A DNA stretch of 35,518 nt from Micromonospora acroterricola (GTDB lineage Bacteria; Actinomycetota; Actinomycetes; Mycobacteriales; Micromonosporaceae). The translations under genes and the position numbers were made by a program. The notes under the pieces were generated by a model. It worked only from the letters and a program-made list of their open reading frames with translations, ran no database searches and was not told the DNA's origin. Shown here one piece after another: positions 14,393 to 22,092 of the stretch (positions are counted from its first letter, which is position 1; each line of letters starts with the position of its first letter). The stretch lies in contig NZ_QGKR01000217.1 of NCBI RefSeq assembly GCF_003172955.1, positions 1 through 35,518 of the forward strand, written 5' to 3'.

Positions 14393-14458
14393 GCCGCCCT
14401 CCTGCACAAGTGGTGAGAGGCCGGCCACCAATGCGCGACGCCGACTCCGAGGTCACCG

Positions 14459-14464
14459 TAGCGT
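14459..14464 (+). promoter_or_regulatory. -10 hexamer TAGCGT for the EamA gene
   Basis: TAGCGT ends 9 nt before the ATG at 14474, slightly further than at the other genes of this window, so the transcript would carry a 1-3 nt leader or none. Confidence 0.3.
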
Positions 14465-14473
14465 GGTCCACCG

Positions 14474-15478
14474 ATGAGCTCATCTCCACCGAGTGCCGTG
14501 GCCCTGACCGGCCGCCGCGCCGGCGCCGCGCCCGCCCTGATCTGGACCGCGTTGATCGTGGTCTACGTGCTCTGGGGCTCCACCTACCTGGCCATCCGGA
14601 TCACGGTGGAGACCCTGCCCGCGCTCACCTCGGCCGCCCTGCGGTTCGCCGTCGCCGGCCTGGTGCTGGCGGCTGTGCTGCGGCTGCGTCGAGGGCCGGG
14701 CGCGTTGCGAGTGGACCGCCGGCAGCTCGGCTCCGCCGCGCTCATCGGGGTGCTCCTGCTGGCCGGCGGCAACGGCCTCGTGGTGCTCGCCGAGTCCGGG
14801 CCGCCCGGAGTGGCGGTGCCGTCCGGGATCGCCGCGCTGCTGGTGGCCACCGTGCCGCTGCTCGTGGTGCTGCTGCGCTCCGCCAACGGGGACCGGCCGC
14901 CGCTGTGGACGTTCGCCGGGGTCAGCCTCGGCTTCGCCGGTCTGGTCCTGCTGGTGCTTCCCGCCGGCAGCGCGGACGCCGTGCCCCTGGTCGGCGCGTT
15001 GACCGTGGTCGCGGCGGCCACCTCCTGGTCGGTCGGATCGTTCCTCTCCGGCCGGATCCGGATGCCCGCCGATCCGTTCGTCGCCACGGTGTACGAGATG
15101 GTGGCCGGCGCGCTGGTGCTGGCTGTCGTCGCCGCCGGTCGGGGCGAGCTGCGCGACTTCCACCCGGCCGAGGTCAGCACCCGATCCTGGCTCGCGTTGG
15201 GCTATCTCATGGTGGCCGGTTCGTTGGTGGCCTTCACCGCGTACGTCTGGCTGCTGCACAACGCGCCCATCTCGCTGGTCTCGACGTACGCCTACGTGAA
15301 CCCGGCCGTCGCGGTGGCGCTCGGCGCGTTGCTGGTGGCCGAGCCGATCACTCCCCAGGTGGTGCTCGGCGGCGCGGTCATCGTCGCCGGGGTGGCGCTG
15401 GTGGTGAGCACGGAACGCCCGAGCCGGTCGCGCCCGGTATCGCGATCGGGGACCGCGTCCGCGGGCGACCGGCGGTAA
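14474..15478 (+). CDS. EamA/DMT-superfamily transporter
   Basis: A 334-aa inner-membrane protein with ten predicted helices in two EamA repeats. The first begins with VYVLWGSTYLAIRITVETLPALTSAALRFAVAGLVL, the typical start of the RhaT/YdcZ-like drug/metabolite transporter family. The second ends with AYVWLLHNAPISLVSTYAYVNPAVAVALGALLVAEPI, also highly typical. These proteins export amino acids, metabolites or drugs; the substrate is not predictable. The C-terminal 20 residues are basic and cytoplasmic. The TAA stop is part of the promoter hexamer of the next gene. Confidence 0.92.
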   Translation: MSSSPPSAVALTGRRAGAAPALIWTALIVVYVLWGSTYLAIRITVETLPALTSAALRFAVAGLVLAAVLRLRRGPGALRVDRRQLGSAALIGVLLLAGGNGLVVLAESGPPGVAVPSGIAALLVATVPLLVVLLRSANGDRPPLWTFAGVSLGFAGLVLLVLPAGSADAVPLVGALTVVAAATSWSVGSFLSGRIRMPADPFVATVYEMVAGALVLAVVAAGRGELRDFHPAEVSTRSWLALGYLMVAGSLVAFTAYVWLLHNAPISLVSTYAYVNPAVAVALGALLVAEPITPQVVLGGAVIVAGVALVVSTERPSRSRPVSRSGTASAGDRR

Positions 15479-15481
15479 CGT
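15476..15481 (+). promoter_or_regulatory. -10 hexamer TAACGT fused to the upstream stop codon
   Basis: The TAA stop of the EamA gene (15476-15478) is the first half of TAACGT, which ends 6 nt before the ATG of the peptidase gene at 15488. One trinucleotide serves both translation stop and promoter. Confidence 0.45.
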
Positions 15482-15487
15482 CCGCCC

Positions 15488-16141
15488 ATGTCGGCCGCCG
15501 CGCTGGTGCCGTTCGCGCTGCTCGGCGCGCTGATCGGCCTCGCCGTCCCTCCGTTGGCCCGGCGCTTCACCACCCCGGCGGCCCGGTCGCCGGCCGCTCC
15601 GGGGTTGCGGCCCGGCGCGCGGGCGTGGCTCAGTCCGGTGGTGGCGGGCACGGTCTTCGTCGGGCTCGCCGTCGCACTGCGTGACGACCCGGCGCTGCCG
15701 GTGTTCCTCGCGGTGGCGGCGGTGGGGCTGCTGCTGGCCGGGGTCGACCTCGCCTGCCTGCGGTTGCCCGACCCGCTGGTCCTCGCCGCGGCGCTGCTCG
15801 CTCTCGGTGGCCTGTCCGCCGCGGCGCTGCTGGCCGACGACCCATGGCGGCTGCTCGGCGCTCTGGCCGGTGCGGCGGTCGCCGGCGCGGCGTACGTGCT
15901 GCTGGCCCTGCTGCCCGGCTCGCGGTTGGGCTTCGGGGACGTGAAGCTCGCCGCCGTCCTCGGCCTGCCGCTCGGCTGGCTGGGCCGGGACGCCCTGCTG
16001 GCCGGCCTGCTCCTGCCCCACCTGCTGCACGGAGGCATCGTGCTCGGCCTGCTCGCCGCGCGGCGGGTGCGCCGGGACACCCTGCTGCCGCTCGGGCCGG
16101 CCCTGCTCGCGGGCGCGTGGCTCGCGGTGCTCCTCGGCTGA
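15488..16141 (+). CDS. A24-family prepilin-type peptidase (short form)
   Basis: A 217-aa polytopic aspartic protease of the type IV prepilin peptidase family. The two catalytic aspartates are present: GVDLACLRLPDPLV (first Asp, about residue 82) and the GxGD motif as LGFGDVKLAAVLG (about residues 150-162). The cytoplasmic N-terminal methyltransferase domain of full-length PilD is missing, as in many actinobacterial TadV/CpaA-type enzymes. These cleave the leader of Flp-type prepilins or pseudopilins. No pilin or assembly gene lies in the window, so its substrate is encoded elsewhere. The ATG at 15488 follows a TAACGT hexamer by 6 nt. Confidence 0.9.
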   Translation: MSAAALVPFALLGALIGLAVPPLARRFTTPAARSPAAPGLRPGARAWLSPVVAGTVFVGLAVALRDDPALPVFLAVAAVGLLLAGVDLACLRLPDPLVLAAALLALGGLSAAALLADDPWRLLGALAGAAVAGAAYVLLALLPGSRLGFGDVKLAAVLGLPLGWLGRDALLAGLLLPHLLHGGIVLGLLAARRVRRDTLLPLGPALLAGAWLAVLLG

Positions 16142-16208
16142 CGCGGCCCGCCGCAACGCCGCCGATCTCACTGTGCGTGACGCCGCTGGCGGCGCTCGCC
16201 CGAGTGAG

Positions 16209-16250
16209 CGTGATACCTCAGAGGCATAAATATGACTGTGAGGTATCGCG
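16209..16250. repeat. 42-nt near-perfect palindrome between convergent genes
   Basis: Two 20-nt arms around a central AA, 17 of 20 positions complementary; the outer core GATACCTCA/TGAGGTATC is perfect over 9 bp. The centre is AT-rich (GCATAAATATGA). It lies between the stop of the peptidase gene (16141) and the stop of the helicase fusion (16308). Function as a bidirectional terminator is the simplest reading; a dispersed palindromic repeat or a protein site is possible. Confidence 0.65.
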
Positions 16251-16307
16251 TTCATTCGTCCGAACCCCACCCAGCCACCTCGGGCGGATCGGCGCGGTAG
16301 GGCTTCG

Positions 16308-19300
16308 TCAGATGAGGCGGAGCTGGCGGTCCCTCGGTCGCCTCGGCTCGGTCTCGCCGAACCGCTCGAACAGGCCGGGGTCGATGACACCGAGGAACGG
16401 TGACGGGTCGGAGTCGCGCTCGACGCCGTGCCGGGTCCGACGGGCCGCATGACTGACGTACAGCCGGTCCTGCGCCCGGGTCAGGCCGACGAAGAAGAGC
16501 CGGCGCTCCTCGGCGACCGCGTCCTCGTCCGGCGTCGAGCCCGGCCAGCGCAGCGGAAGCAGGCCGTCCTCCGCGCCGACCAGGAACACCACCGGAAACT
16601 CAAGGCCCTTGGCGGCGTGCAGGGTGAGGAGGGTGACCGCCTCCGCGCGCGGGTCGAGCGCGTCCACCTCAGCGCCGGTGGCCAGTTGCGACAGGAACGT
16701 CTCCAGGTCGTCGCCGCAGCGCCGGGCCAGCGGGGTCAGCAGCTCCACCGCCGAGCGGACGTCCTCGGGACGACCCGCGACGGTGCCGTCCAGGGTGGGC
16801 ACCGCGAACCGCTCCGCGACCACCTGCCCAGCCAGCCGCACCCGGGCGGCCAGCGAGCCGGCCAACCCGTTCGCGTGCCGCAGCTCCCGGGCGATGGCGG
16901 CAACCCCGGGCCGGTCCCGCAGCCGGTCGTGCGAACGCTTCTGCACCGGGATGTTGGCCCGGGCGAGGGCGTCCACGATCGGTGCGGCCTGCGCGTCGGT
17001 GCGGTACAGCACGGCGATGTCGGAGAACGACAGCGAGGTGGACCGGCCGTCGATCCGACCCGAGTCCAGTGACCGGTGGGACAGCCCGCCGACCAGCTCG
17101 TCGACGGTGCGGACCACGAAGTCGGCCTCCTCGGCGACGGAGGCCGCGGGGTAGCGGCCGACCAGTGGCGCCTCCGGGTCGAGCCGGGCCGGGTCGAGCC
17201 GCCGGCCGCGGACCAGCGAGGACGGCGCGATGGCCTGCACGGCGGCGGCCAGGATCGGCGCCGAGGAGCGGTAGTTGCGGTTGAGCCGGACCAGCCGGGC
17301 GTCGGCGAAGTCCTCGGAGAAGCGCAGAAAGTAGCCGACGTCGGCGCCCCGGAAAGAGTAGATCGCCTGGTCCGGGTCGCCGATCGCGCAGAGGTTGCCG
17401 TCCGCCGGGCTGAGCAACCGCAGCAGCTCGTACTGCACCGCGTCGACGTCCTGGTACTCGTCGACGAAGATCCACCGCCAGCGGTCCCGGTACCGTCCGA
17501 CCAGCTCCCGGTCGGCCTGCAGCAGCTCCACCGGCAGACTCACCAGCTCGTCCAGGTCGACCAGGTCCTGCTTGCGCAGCAGCGCGATGTAGCCGGTCTG
17601 GTCGTCGCCGGCCTCCGACCGGGCCGCCGCCCGCTCCGCGTCGTCGGCGATCCGGAAGTCGGCCGGCAGGCCCGCCGCGTCGGCGTTCTCCCGCAGGATG
17701 GTCAGCCCCAGCGCGTGGAAGGTGCCCACGGTGACGTCCTCGGCGACCGGGCCGAGCAGGCTGTCGAGGCGGTGCCGCAGCTCCTCGGCCGCCCGGCGGG
17801 TGAAGGTGATGGCCAGGCAGTGCTCGGGAAAGACGTTCAGCTCCGCGCAGAGGTACGCGATCCGGTGGGTCAGCGTCCGGGTCTTGCCGGTGCCGGGGCC
17901 GGCCACGATGAGCAGCGGGCCCCCGGGCGCGGACGCGGCCACCCGTTGCATCGCGTCGAGCCGGTCCAGCAGACCGGTGCCGACCTCCTCCATGCCCGCG
18001 AGCATCGGCTCGAACGGTTCGTGCGGCGACGGCGGCGATGCGATCGGCGGGGCGGGCGGTGGAGCCGCCTTGCGCTTCGATTCCGCCTTCGCCGCCGCCG
18101 GGCGCTTGACCGTGGCGCGGGCTGCCGCCTCCGCGGATCGCCGCTGCGCCGGCACGGGTACGTCGAACAGCGTCTCCTGGGCCGTGCCGCCGCCGGCGCC
18201 CAGCTCCGCGGGGTCGAAGAGGGTGATCACTCCGTACTCGCCGTCGTAGCCCGGCACCCGGCGTACGTCGCCGCGCCGCAGCCGCCCGATGCCCTCCGCG
18301 AGCAGCTCGCCGCCGGCCTGCGCGATGTCGGGCAACGGCGTCGTGGTCAGGATCTCCAGCTCGGGGCCGAGCGCGGCGAGCAGCTCGTTGAACCGCCCCT
18401 CGACCTTCTTCGAGCGGGCGCCCACCTTGTTGATCTCGCCGAGGATCTCGGCCAGCGGCACGAGATGGGTGACGTCCCGGGCGTGGGCCGGTCGGTGCCC
18501 CTCGGCGCGGTCAGCCAGCTCCTCGATCCGGCTCAGGACCCCCACGGTCAGCGGCTTGCCGCACTCGGGGCAGCGCCCACCCGCGGCCCGGGTCCGCTCC
18601 GGGGACCAGTTGACCCCGCACAGCCGGTGCCCGTCCGCGTGGTACTTGCCCTCCTCCGGGAAGAACTCGATGGTGCCGGCGAGGCCGTCGCCGGTCCGCA
18701 GCGCCTCCCGAACGGCGAAGTAGTCCCGCTGGGCGGTCAGCACGGTCGCCTCCCGGCCCAGTGCCGGCGGGGAGTGCGCGTCCGAGTTGGAGACCAACTG
18801 GTAGCCGTCCAGGCTGCCGACCCGCCAGTTCATCGCCGGATCGGAGGAGAGGCCGGTCTCCACGGCGAAGATGTGCTCGGCCAGGTCGGCGTAGCAGTCG
18901 GCGATCGCGTCGAAGCCGGACTTCGAGCCCAGCGCGGAGAACCACGGCGTCCAGATGTGCGCCGGGACCAGGTAGCCGTCCGGGCTCGCCTCCAGGGTGA
19001 TCTCCAGCAGGTCCCGGGAGTCCAGGCCGAGGATCGGCCGGCCGTCGGAGCCGAGGTTGCCGATCCGGCCGAGCGCCGCGTTGAACCGGGCCACCGCGTC
19101 CAGGTCGGGCAGGTAGATCAGGTGATGCACCTTGCGGGTCCGGTCGTCCCGCTTGTAGATGGTGGAGATCTCCACGCTCAGCATGAACCGGACGGGGTCC
19201 GCGTCCGCCGTGCCGGCCAGCCGGGGCGGCAGCCGGCGGGCGACGTCCCGCTCCGCGTCCGGGTCGAGCCGGTAGAGCCCCGGCTCGGCCGAGCGCAGTG

Positions 19301-19514
19301 TCTCCCGCAGGTGGTCGTACCAGGCGGGGTGGGTGAAGTCTCCGGTGCCGAGCAGGGCGATGCCCTTACGCCGGGCCCACCAGGCGAGGTTCGGCAGAGT
19401 GAGGTCGCGGCTGCACGCGCGCGAGTACTTCGAGTGGATGTGCAGGTCCGCGACGAATGGCGGGAGGCCACCGGGGGGTACGGCGCTGAACGGGGGCACG
19501 CCGCATCCTGTCAC
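16308..19514 (-). CDS. Endonuclease Q-like PHP nuclease fused to UvrD/PcrA-type helicase
   Basis: A 1068-aa two-enzyme fusion. Residues 20-250 form a PHP metallohydrolase: ADLHIHSKYSRACS (H25, H27), GTGDFTHP (56-62), SVEIS (113-117), VHHLIYLPD (129-137), PAHIWTP (184-190) and SNSDAHSP (242-249). A zinc-ribbon-like segment follows (C299, C315, C318, then LTVGVLSRIEELADR), then the PGYDGEYG segment (421-428). This order matches the family of endonuclease Q (EndoQ), which nicks 5' of deaminated bases and abasic sites. A basic/Pro linker (about 455-500) leads to an SF1A helicase: AGPGTGKT (538-545), FVDEYQD (683-689), GDPDQAIYSFRGAD (712-725), LNRNYRS (744-750), LHAAKGLEF (965-973) and VGLTRAQDRLYVS. 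Start GTG 19514 or GTG 19499 cannot be decided. Confidence 0.88.
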   Translation of the reverse strand: MTGCGVPPFSAVPPGGLPPFVADLHIHSKYSRACSRDLTLPNLAWWARRKGIALLGTGDFTHPAWYDHLRETLRSAEPGLYRLDPDAERDVARRLPPRLAGTADADPVRFMLSVEISTIYKRDDRTRKVHHLIYLPDLDAVARFNAALGRIGNLGSDGRPILGLDSRDLLEITLEASPDGYLVPAHIWTPWFSALGSKSGFDAIADCYADLAEHIFAVETGLSSDPAMNWRVGSLDGYQLVSNSDAHSPPALGREATVLTAQRDYFAVREALRTGDGLAGTIEFFPEEGKYHADGHRLCGVNWSPERTRAAGGRCPECGKPLTVGVLSRIEELADRAEGHRPAHARDVTHLVPLAEILGEINKVGARSKKVEGRFNELLAALGPELEILTTTPLPDIAQAGGELLAEGIGRLRRGDVRRVPGYDGEYGVITLFDPAELGAGGGTAQETLFDVPVPAQRRSAEAAARATVKRPAAAKAESKRKAAPPPAPPIASPPSPHEPFEPMLAGMEEVGTGLLDRLDAMQRVAASAPGGPLLIVAGPGTGKTRTLTHRIAYLCAELNVFPEHCLAITFTRRAAEELRHRLDSLLGPVAEDVTVGTFHALGLTILRENADAAGLPADFRIADDAERAAARSEAGDDQTGYIALLRKQDLVDLDELVSLPVELLQADRELVGRYRDRWRWIFVDEYQDVDAVQYELLRLLSPADGNLCAIGDPDQAIYSFRGADVGYFLRFSEDFADARLVRLNRNYRSSAPILAAAVQAIAPSSLVRGRRLDPARLDPEAPLVGRYPAASVAEEADFVVRTVDELVGGLSHRSLDSGRIDGRSTSLSFSDIAVLYRTDAQAAPIVDALARANIPVQKRSHDRLRDRPGVAAIARELRHANGLAGSLAARVRLAGQVVAERFAVPTLDGTVAGRPEDVRSAVELLTPLARRCGDDLETFLSQLATGAEVDALDPRAEAVTLLTLHAAKGLEFPVVFLVGAEDGLLPLRWPGSTPDEDAVAEERRLFFVGLTRAQDRLYVSHAARRTRHGVERDSDPSPFLGVIDPGLFERFGETEPRRPRDRQLRLI

Positions 19515-19544
19515 GCCCGCCGCGCCGGTCGCCTCCCGCCACGC

Positions 19545-19561
19545 GCGGACGTGACGTCCGC
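19545..19561. promoter_or_regulatory. 17-bp palindrome upstream of the EndoQ-helicase gene
   Basis: GCGGACGT-G-ACGTCCGC, a perfect 8-bp dyad with a single central base. It touches the stop codon of the metallophosphoesterase gene and lies about 30-47 bp before GTG 19514. An operator is likelier than a terminator because there is no loop or T-tail. Confidence 0.45.
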
Positions 19562-20805
19562 TATGCCGAGCGCAGCTCGACCAGGGTGATCTGTGGCTCG
19601 GCCCCGACCCGGACCGGTGGACCCCAGAAACCGGCGCCGTTGGTCACGTAGACCTTGGTGCCGTCGATCTCGCCGAACCCGCTGACCACCGGCTGTTCCA
19701 GGCGGACGGCCAGGTTGAACGGCACCACCTGCCCTCCGTGGGTGTGCCCGGACAGTTGCAGGTCGACGCCGTACCGCGCCGCTTCCCTCACCGCGGCCGG
19801 CTGGTGCGCGAGCAGGACCACCGGCCGGTTCCGGTCGCGGTCGCCGAGGGCGGCGGCGAAGTCCGGCCCGGCGGCGAGGCCGGTGCCCGTGCCGGACAGG
19901 TCGTTGACGCCGGCCAGGTCGAGCACGCCGCCCCGGGCCTGGATCTCCTGCCGCTTGTTCTGCAGGACCCGCAGGCCGAGCCGGTCCACCTCCTGGACCC
20001 ACTCCTCCACCCCGGAGTAGTACTCGTGGTTGCCGGTGACGAAGAAACTGCCGTACCGGGACCGCAGGTCGCGCAGCGGCGCGGCCGCCGACCCCAGCTC
20101 CGCGACCGAGCCGTCGACCAGGTCACCGACGACCGCGACCAGGTCCGCGTCGAGCCGGTTGATCGCCGCGACGATGCGCTCGGTGTGCGCCCGGCCGCGC
20201 AACGGGCCGAGGTGGATGTCGGAGACGGTGGCGATGCGCAGGCCGTCCATGCTGCGGGGGAGCTTGCCGAGCGGGATCTGCACCCGGTCCAGCTGCGGCG
20301 GGCCGAGCGCGGTGCGGACCCCGTACCCCGTGATGGCGGCGGCGGTGAGGCCGGCGAAGATGGCCGCCCCGCGGGCCAGCAGCAGCCGGCGGGCCGGGTC
20401 GTGGTCCGGTGCCGCGACGGCGCCGGTGGCCGGCGGCTCGGTCGGCCCGGCCGCGCCCACCAGCACCGGCTCGGGCGCGGCGGTGGTCGGCTCGGCGGCG
20501 ACCACCCGCCGGCGCAGCACCAGCCGGGTGACCAGCATCGGCACTTCCAGCACGGCGAGCACGACCAGCAGGTAGAACATCAGCGCGAGCCAGAGGAAGC
20601 CCGGCCAGGCGAGCCAGTACAGCCCGGCCTGGGTGCCCGCGAGGGTGAGCGGCACGAGCAGCGCCAGCACCAGCGCGGCGATCCCGCCGATCCGCCGCCA
20701 GCGGCCCGGCGTGGTGGTGTCGCGGATCAGCCGCTTCCACAGGTACAGGTGGATGAGACCGGTGACCAGCGCCAGGACGGTCACGAACCCCAGAACCGCC
20801 ATCAT
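19561..20805 (-). CDS. Membrane-anchored metallophosphoesterase (YkuE/YaeI-like)
   Basis: A 414-aa protein. The first 110 residues hold about four membrane helices, followed by a linker and another hydrophobic stretch (LLLARGAAIFAGLTAAAITG, about 148-167). The C-terminal half is a calcineurin-type phosphoesterase: VSDIHLGPLRG, VVGDLVDG, VTGNHEYYSG, LLAHQP and LSGHTHGGQ, so all metal ligands are present. Relatives include YkuE and YaeI, which hydrolyse lipid or nucleotide phosphates; the substrate here is unknown. ATG 20805 is chosen over ATG 20802 because GGGAGG sits 7 nt before it. It follows moaD by 13 bp and precedes the EndoQ-helicase by 46 bp. Confidence 0.87.
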   Translation of the reverse strand: MMAVLGFVTVLALVTGLIHLYLWKRLIRDTTTPGRWRRIGGIAALVLALLVPLTLAGTQAGLYWLAWPGFLWLALMFYLLVVLAVLEVPMLVTRLVLRRRVVAAEPTTAAPEPVLVGAAGPTEPPATGAVAAPDHDPARRLLLARGAAIFAGLTAAAITGYGVRTALGPPQLDRVQIPLGKLPRSMDGLRIATVSDIHLGPLRGRAHTERIVAAINRLDADLVAVVGDLVDGSVAELGSAAAPLRDLRSRYGSFFVTGNHEYYSGVEEWVQEVDRLGLRVLQNKRQEIQARGGVLDLAGVNDLSGTGTGLAAGPDFAAALGDRDRNRPVVLLAHQPAAVREAARYGVDLQLSGHTHGGQVVPFNLAVRLEQPVVSGFGEIDGTKVYVTNGAGFWGPPVRVGAEPQITLVELRSA

Positions 20806-20818
20806 CCGTGCGCCTCCC

Positions 20819-21064
20819 TCAGCCGCCCGCGAACGGCGGCAGGATGTCGATCGTGGCCCCGCCCGGCAGGGGTGCCTGACGATCATGACAGGTGACGCCG
20901 TTCACCAGGAAACTCGCCACCCGCAGCACGGCGGCGAGTCGGTCGCCGTGCCGCTGGGCCAGCTCGACGGTGAGGTCGTCGAGAGACCGGCCGGCGGCCG
21001 TGACCTCCTCGGCGCGGCCGGCGGCGGCGCGCGCGCCGGCGAAGTAGCGGACGGTCAGCCGCAT
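20819..21064 (-). CDS. moaD: Molybdopterin synthase small subunit MoaD
   Basis: An 81-aa beta-grasp, ubiquitin-like protein: MRLTVRYFAGARAAAGRAEE at the start, SFLVNGVTC in the middle and ILPPFAGG at the end. The terminal Gly-Gly is the hallmark; it is adenylated and converted to a thiocarboxylate that supplies sulfur to cPMP in the MoaD-MoaE complex. No MoeB/MoeZ activating enzyme lies in the window. ATG 21064 follows GAGAGAGGTGG. It is 14 bp after moaA, an uncommon direct pairing with the radical SAM partner, while moaE is about 12 kb away. Confidence 0.93.
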   Translation of the reverse strand: MRLTVRYFAGARAAAGRAEEVTAAGRSLDDLTVELAQRHGDRLAAVLRVASFLVNGVTCHDRQAPLPGGATIDILPPFAGG

Positions 21065-21078
21065 CGGGTCCACCTCTC

Positions 21079-22092
21079 TCAGCCTCCGATCGCGGACATC
21101 GGCCGGGTCGGCTGGAGGAAGGTGGGGTCGTCGATGCCGTGCCCGGCGCGCTTGCCCCACATGGCGGTGCGCCAGCGCCCGGCCAGGTCGTCGTCGTCCG
21201 CGCCCCCGCGAAGCGCGGCACGCAGGTCGGACTCGTCGGTGGCGAAGAGGCACGCGCGGACCTGACCGTCGGCGGTCAGTCGGGTGCGGTCGCAGTCGCC
21301 GCAGAACGGGCGGGTGACGCTGGCGATCACGCCGACCCGGGCCGGGCCGCCGTCGACCAGCCAGGTCTCGGCCGGCGCCGCGCCGCGTTCGGCCGGGTCG
21401 GGGCTGAGGTCGAACCGGGTACGCAGGGAGGTGAGGATCTCGTCGGCGGTGACCATCGTGCTGCGGTCCCAGCCGTGCTGGGCGTCCAGGGGCATCTGCT
21501 CGATGATCCGCAGCTGGTAGTCGTGCTCGACGGCGAAACGGAGCAGGGCCGGCGCCTCGTCCTCGTTGACGCCGCGCATCAACACAGAATTGATCTTCAC
21601 GGGGCTGAGCCCGGCGGCGGCGGCCCCGGCGAGCCCGGCCAGCACCGCGTCCAGCCGGGGGCGGCGGGTGAGCTGGGTGAACCGGCCCGGGTCCAGGGTG
21701 TCCAGCGAGACGTTCACCCGGTCGAGGCCGGCCGTACGCAACGCCGGGGCGAGCCGGTCCAGGCCGATGCCGTTGGTGGTCAGGGAGATCCGTGGGCGGG
21801 GATCCAGCGCGGCGACCGCCGCCACGATGCCGACCAGCCCGGGCCGGATCAGCGGCTCGCCGCCGGTGAACCGCACCTCGGTCACGCCGAGCCGCTCGAC
21901 GGCCACCCGGACCAGCCGGACGATCTCCTCGTCGCTGAGCAGCTCGGGGCCGGCCAGCCAGGGCAGCCCCTCGGCCGGCATGCAGTACGTGCACCGGAGG
22001 TTGCACTTGTCGGTGAGGGACACGCGCAGGTCCCGAGCGACCCGGCCGTACCGGTCGACGAGGACGCCGTCGGTCCGCGGGGCGACGCTCAC
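21079..22092 (-). CDS. moaA: GTP 3',8-cyclase MoaA (radical SAM)
   Basis: A 337-aa radical SAM enzyme that rearranges GTP to 3',8-cyclo-dihydro-GTP, the first committed Moco step. The N-terminal [4Fe-4S] motif is TDKCNLRCTYC (CxxxCxxC; about residues 27-37), followed by EGLPWL, EVRFTGGEPLIR, SLTTNGIGL, VNVSLDTLDPGRF, VKINSVLMRGVNEDE and RIIEQMPLD. The C-terminal cluster has CGDCDRTRLTADGQVRACLF, and the chain ends in Gly-Gly, needed for activity in this family. The start is GTG 22092, overlapping the stop of the kinase gene by 4 nt and preceded by TACGGT 6 nt upstream, so it may be both cotranscribed and leaderless. Confidence 0.97.
   Translation of the reverse strand: MSVAPRTDGVLVDRYGRVARDLRVSLTDKCNLRCTYCMPAEGLPWLAGPELLSDEEIVRLVRVAVERLGVTEVRFTGGEPLIRPGLVGIVAAVAALDPRPRISLTTNGIGLDRLAPALRTAGLDRVNVSLDTLDPGRFTQLTRRPRLDAVLAGLAGAAAAGLSPVKINSVLMRGVNEDEAPALLRFAVEHDYQLRIIEQMPLDAQHGWDRSTMVTADEILTSLRTRFDLSPDPAERGAAPAETWLVDGGPARVGVIASVTRPFCGDCDRTRLTADGQVRACLFATDESDLRAALRGGADDDDLAGRWRTAMWGKRAGHGIDDPTFLQPTRPMSAIGG

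Noticed and set aside
17076..19589. An 837-codon plus-strand frame opposite the EndoQ-helicase gene
   Set aside because: The minus-strand frame has complete PHP and helicase motifs. The plus-strand translation has no recognisable domain and skewed composition.
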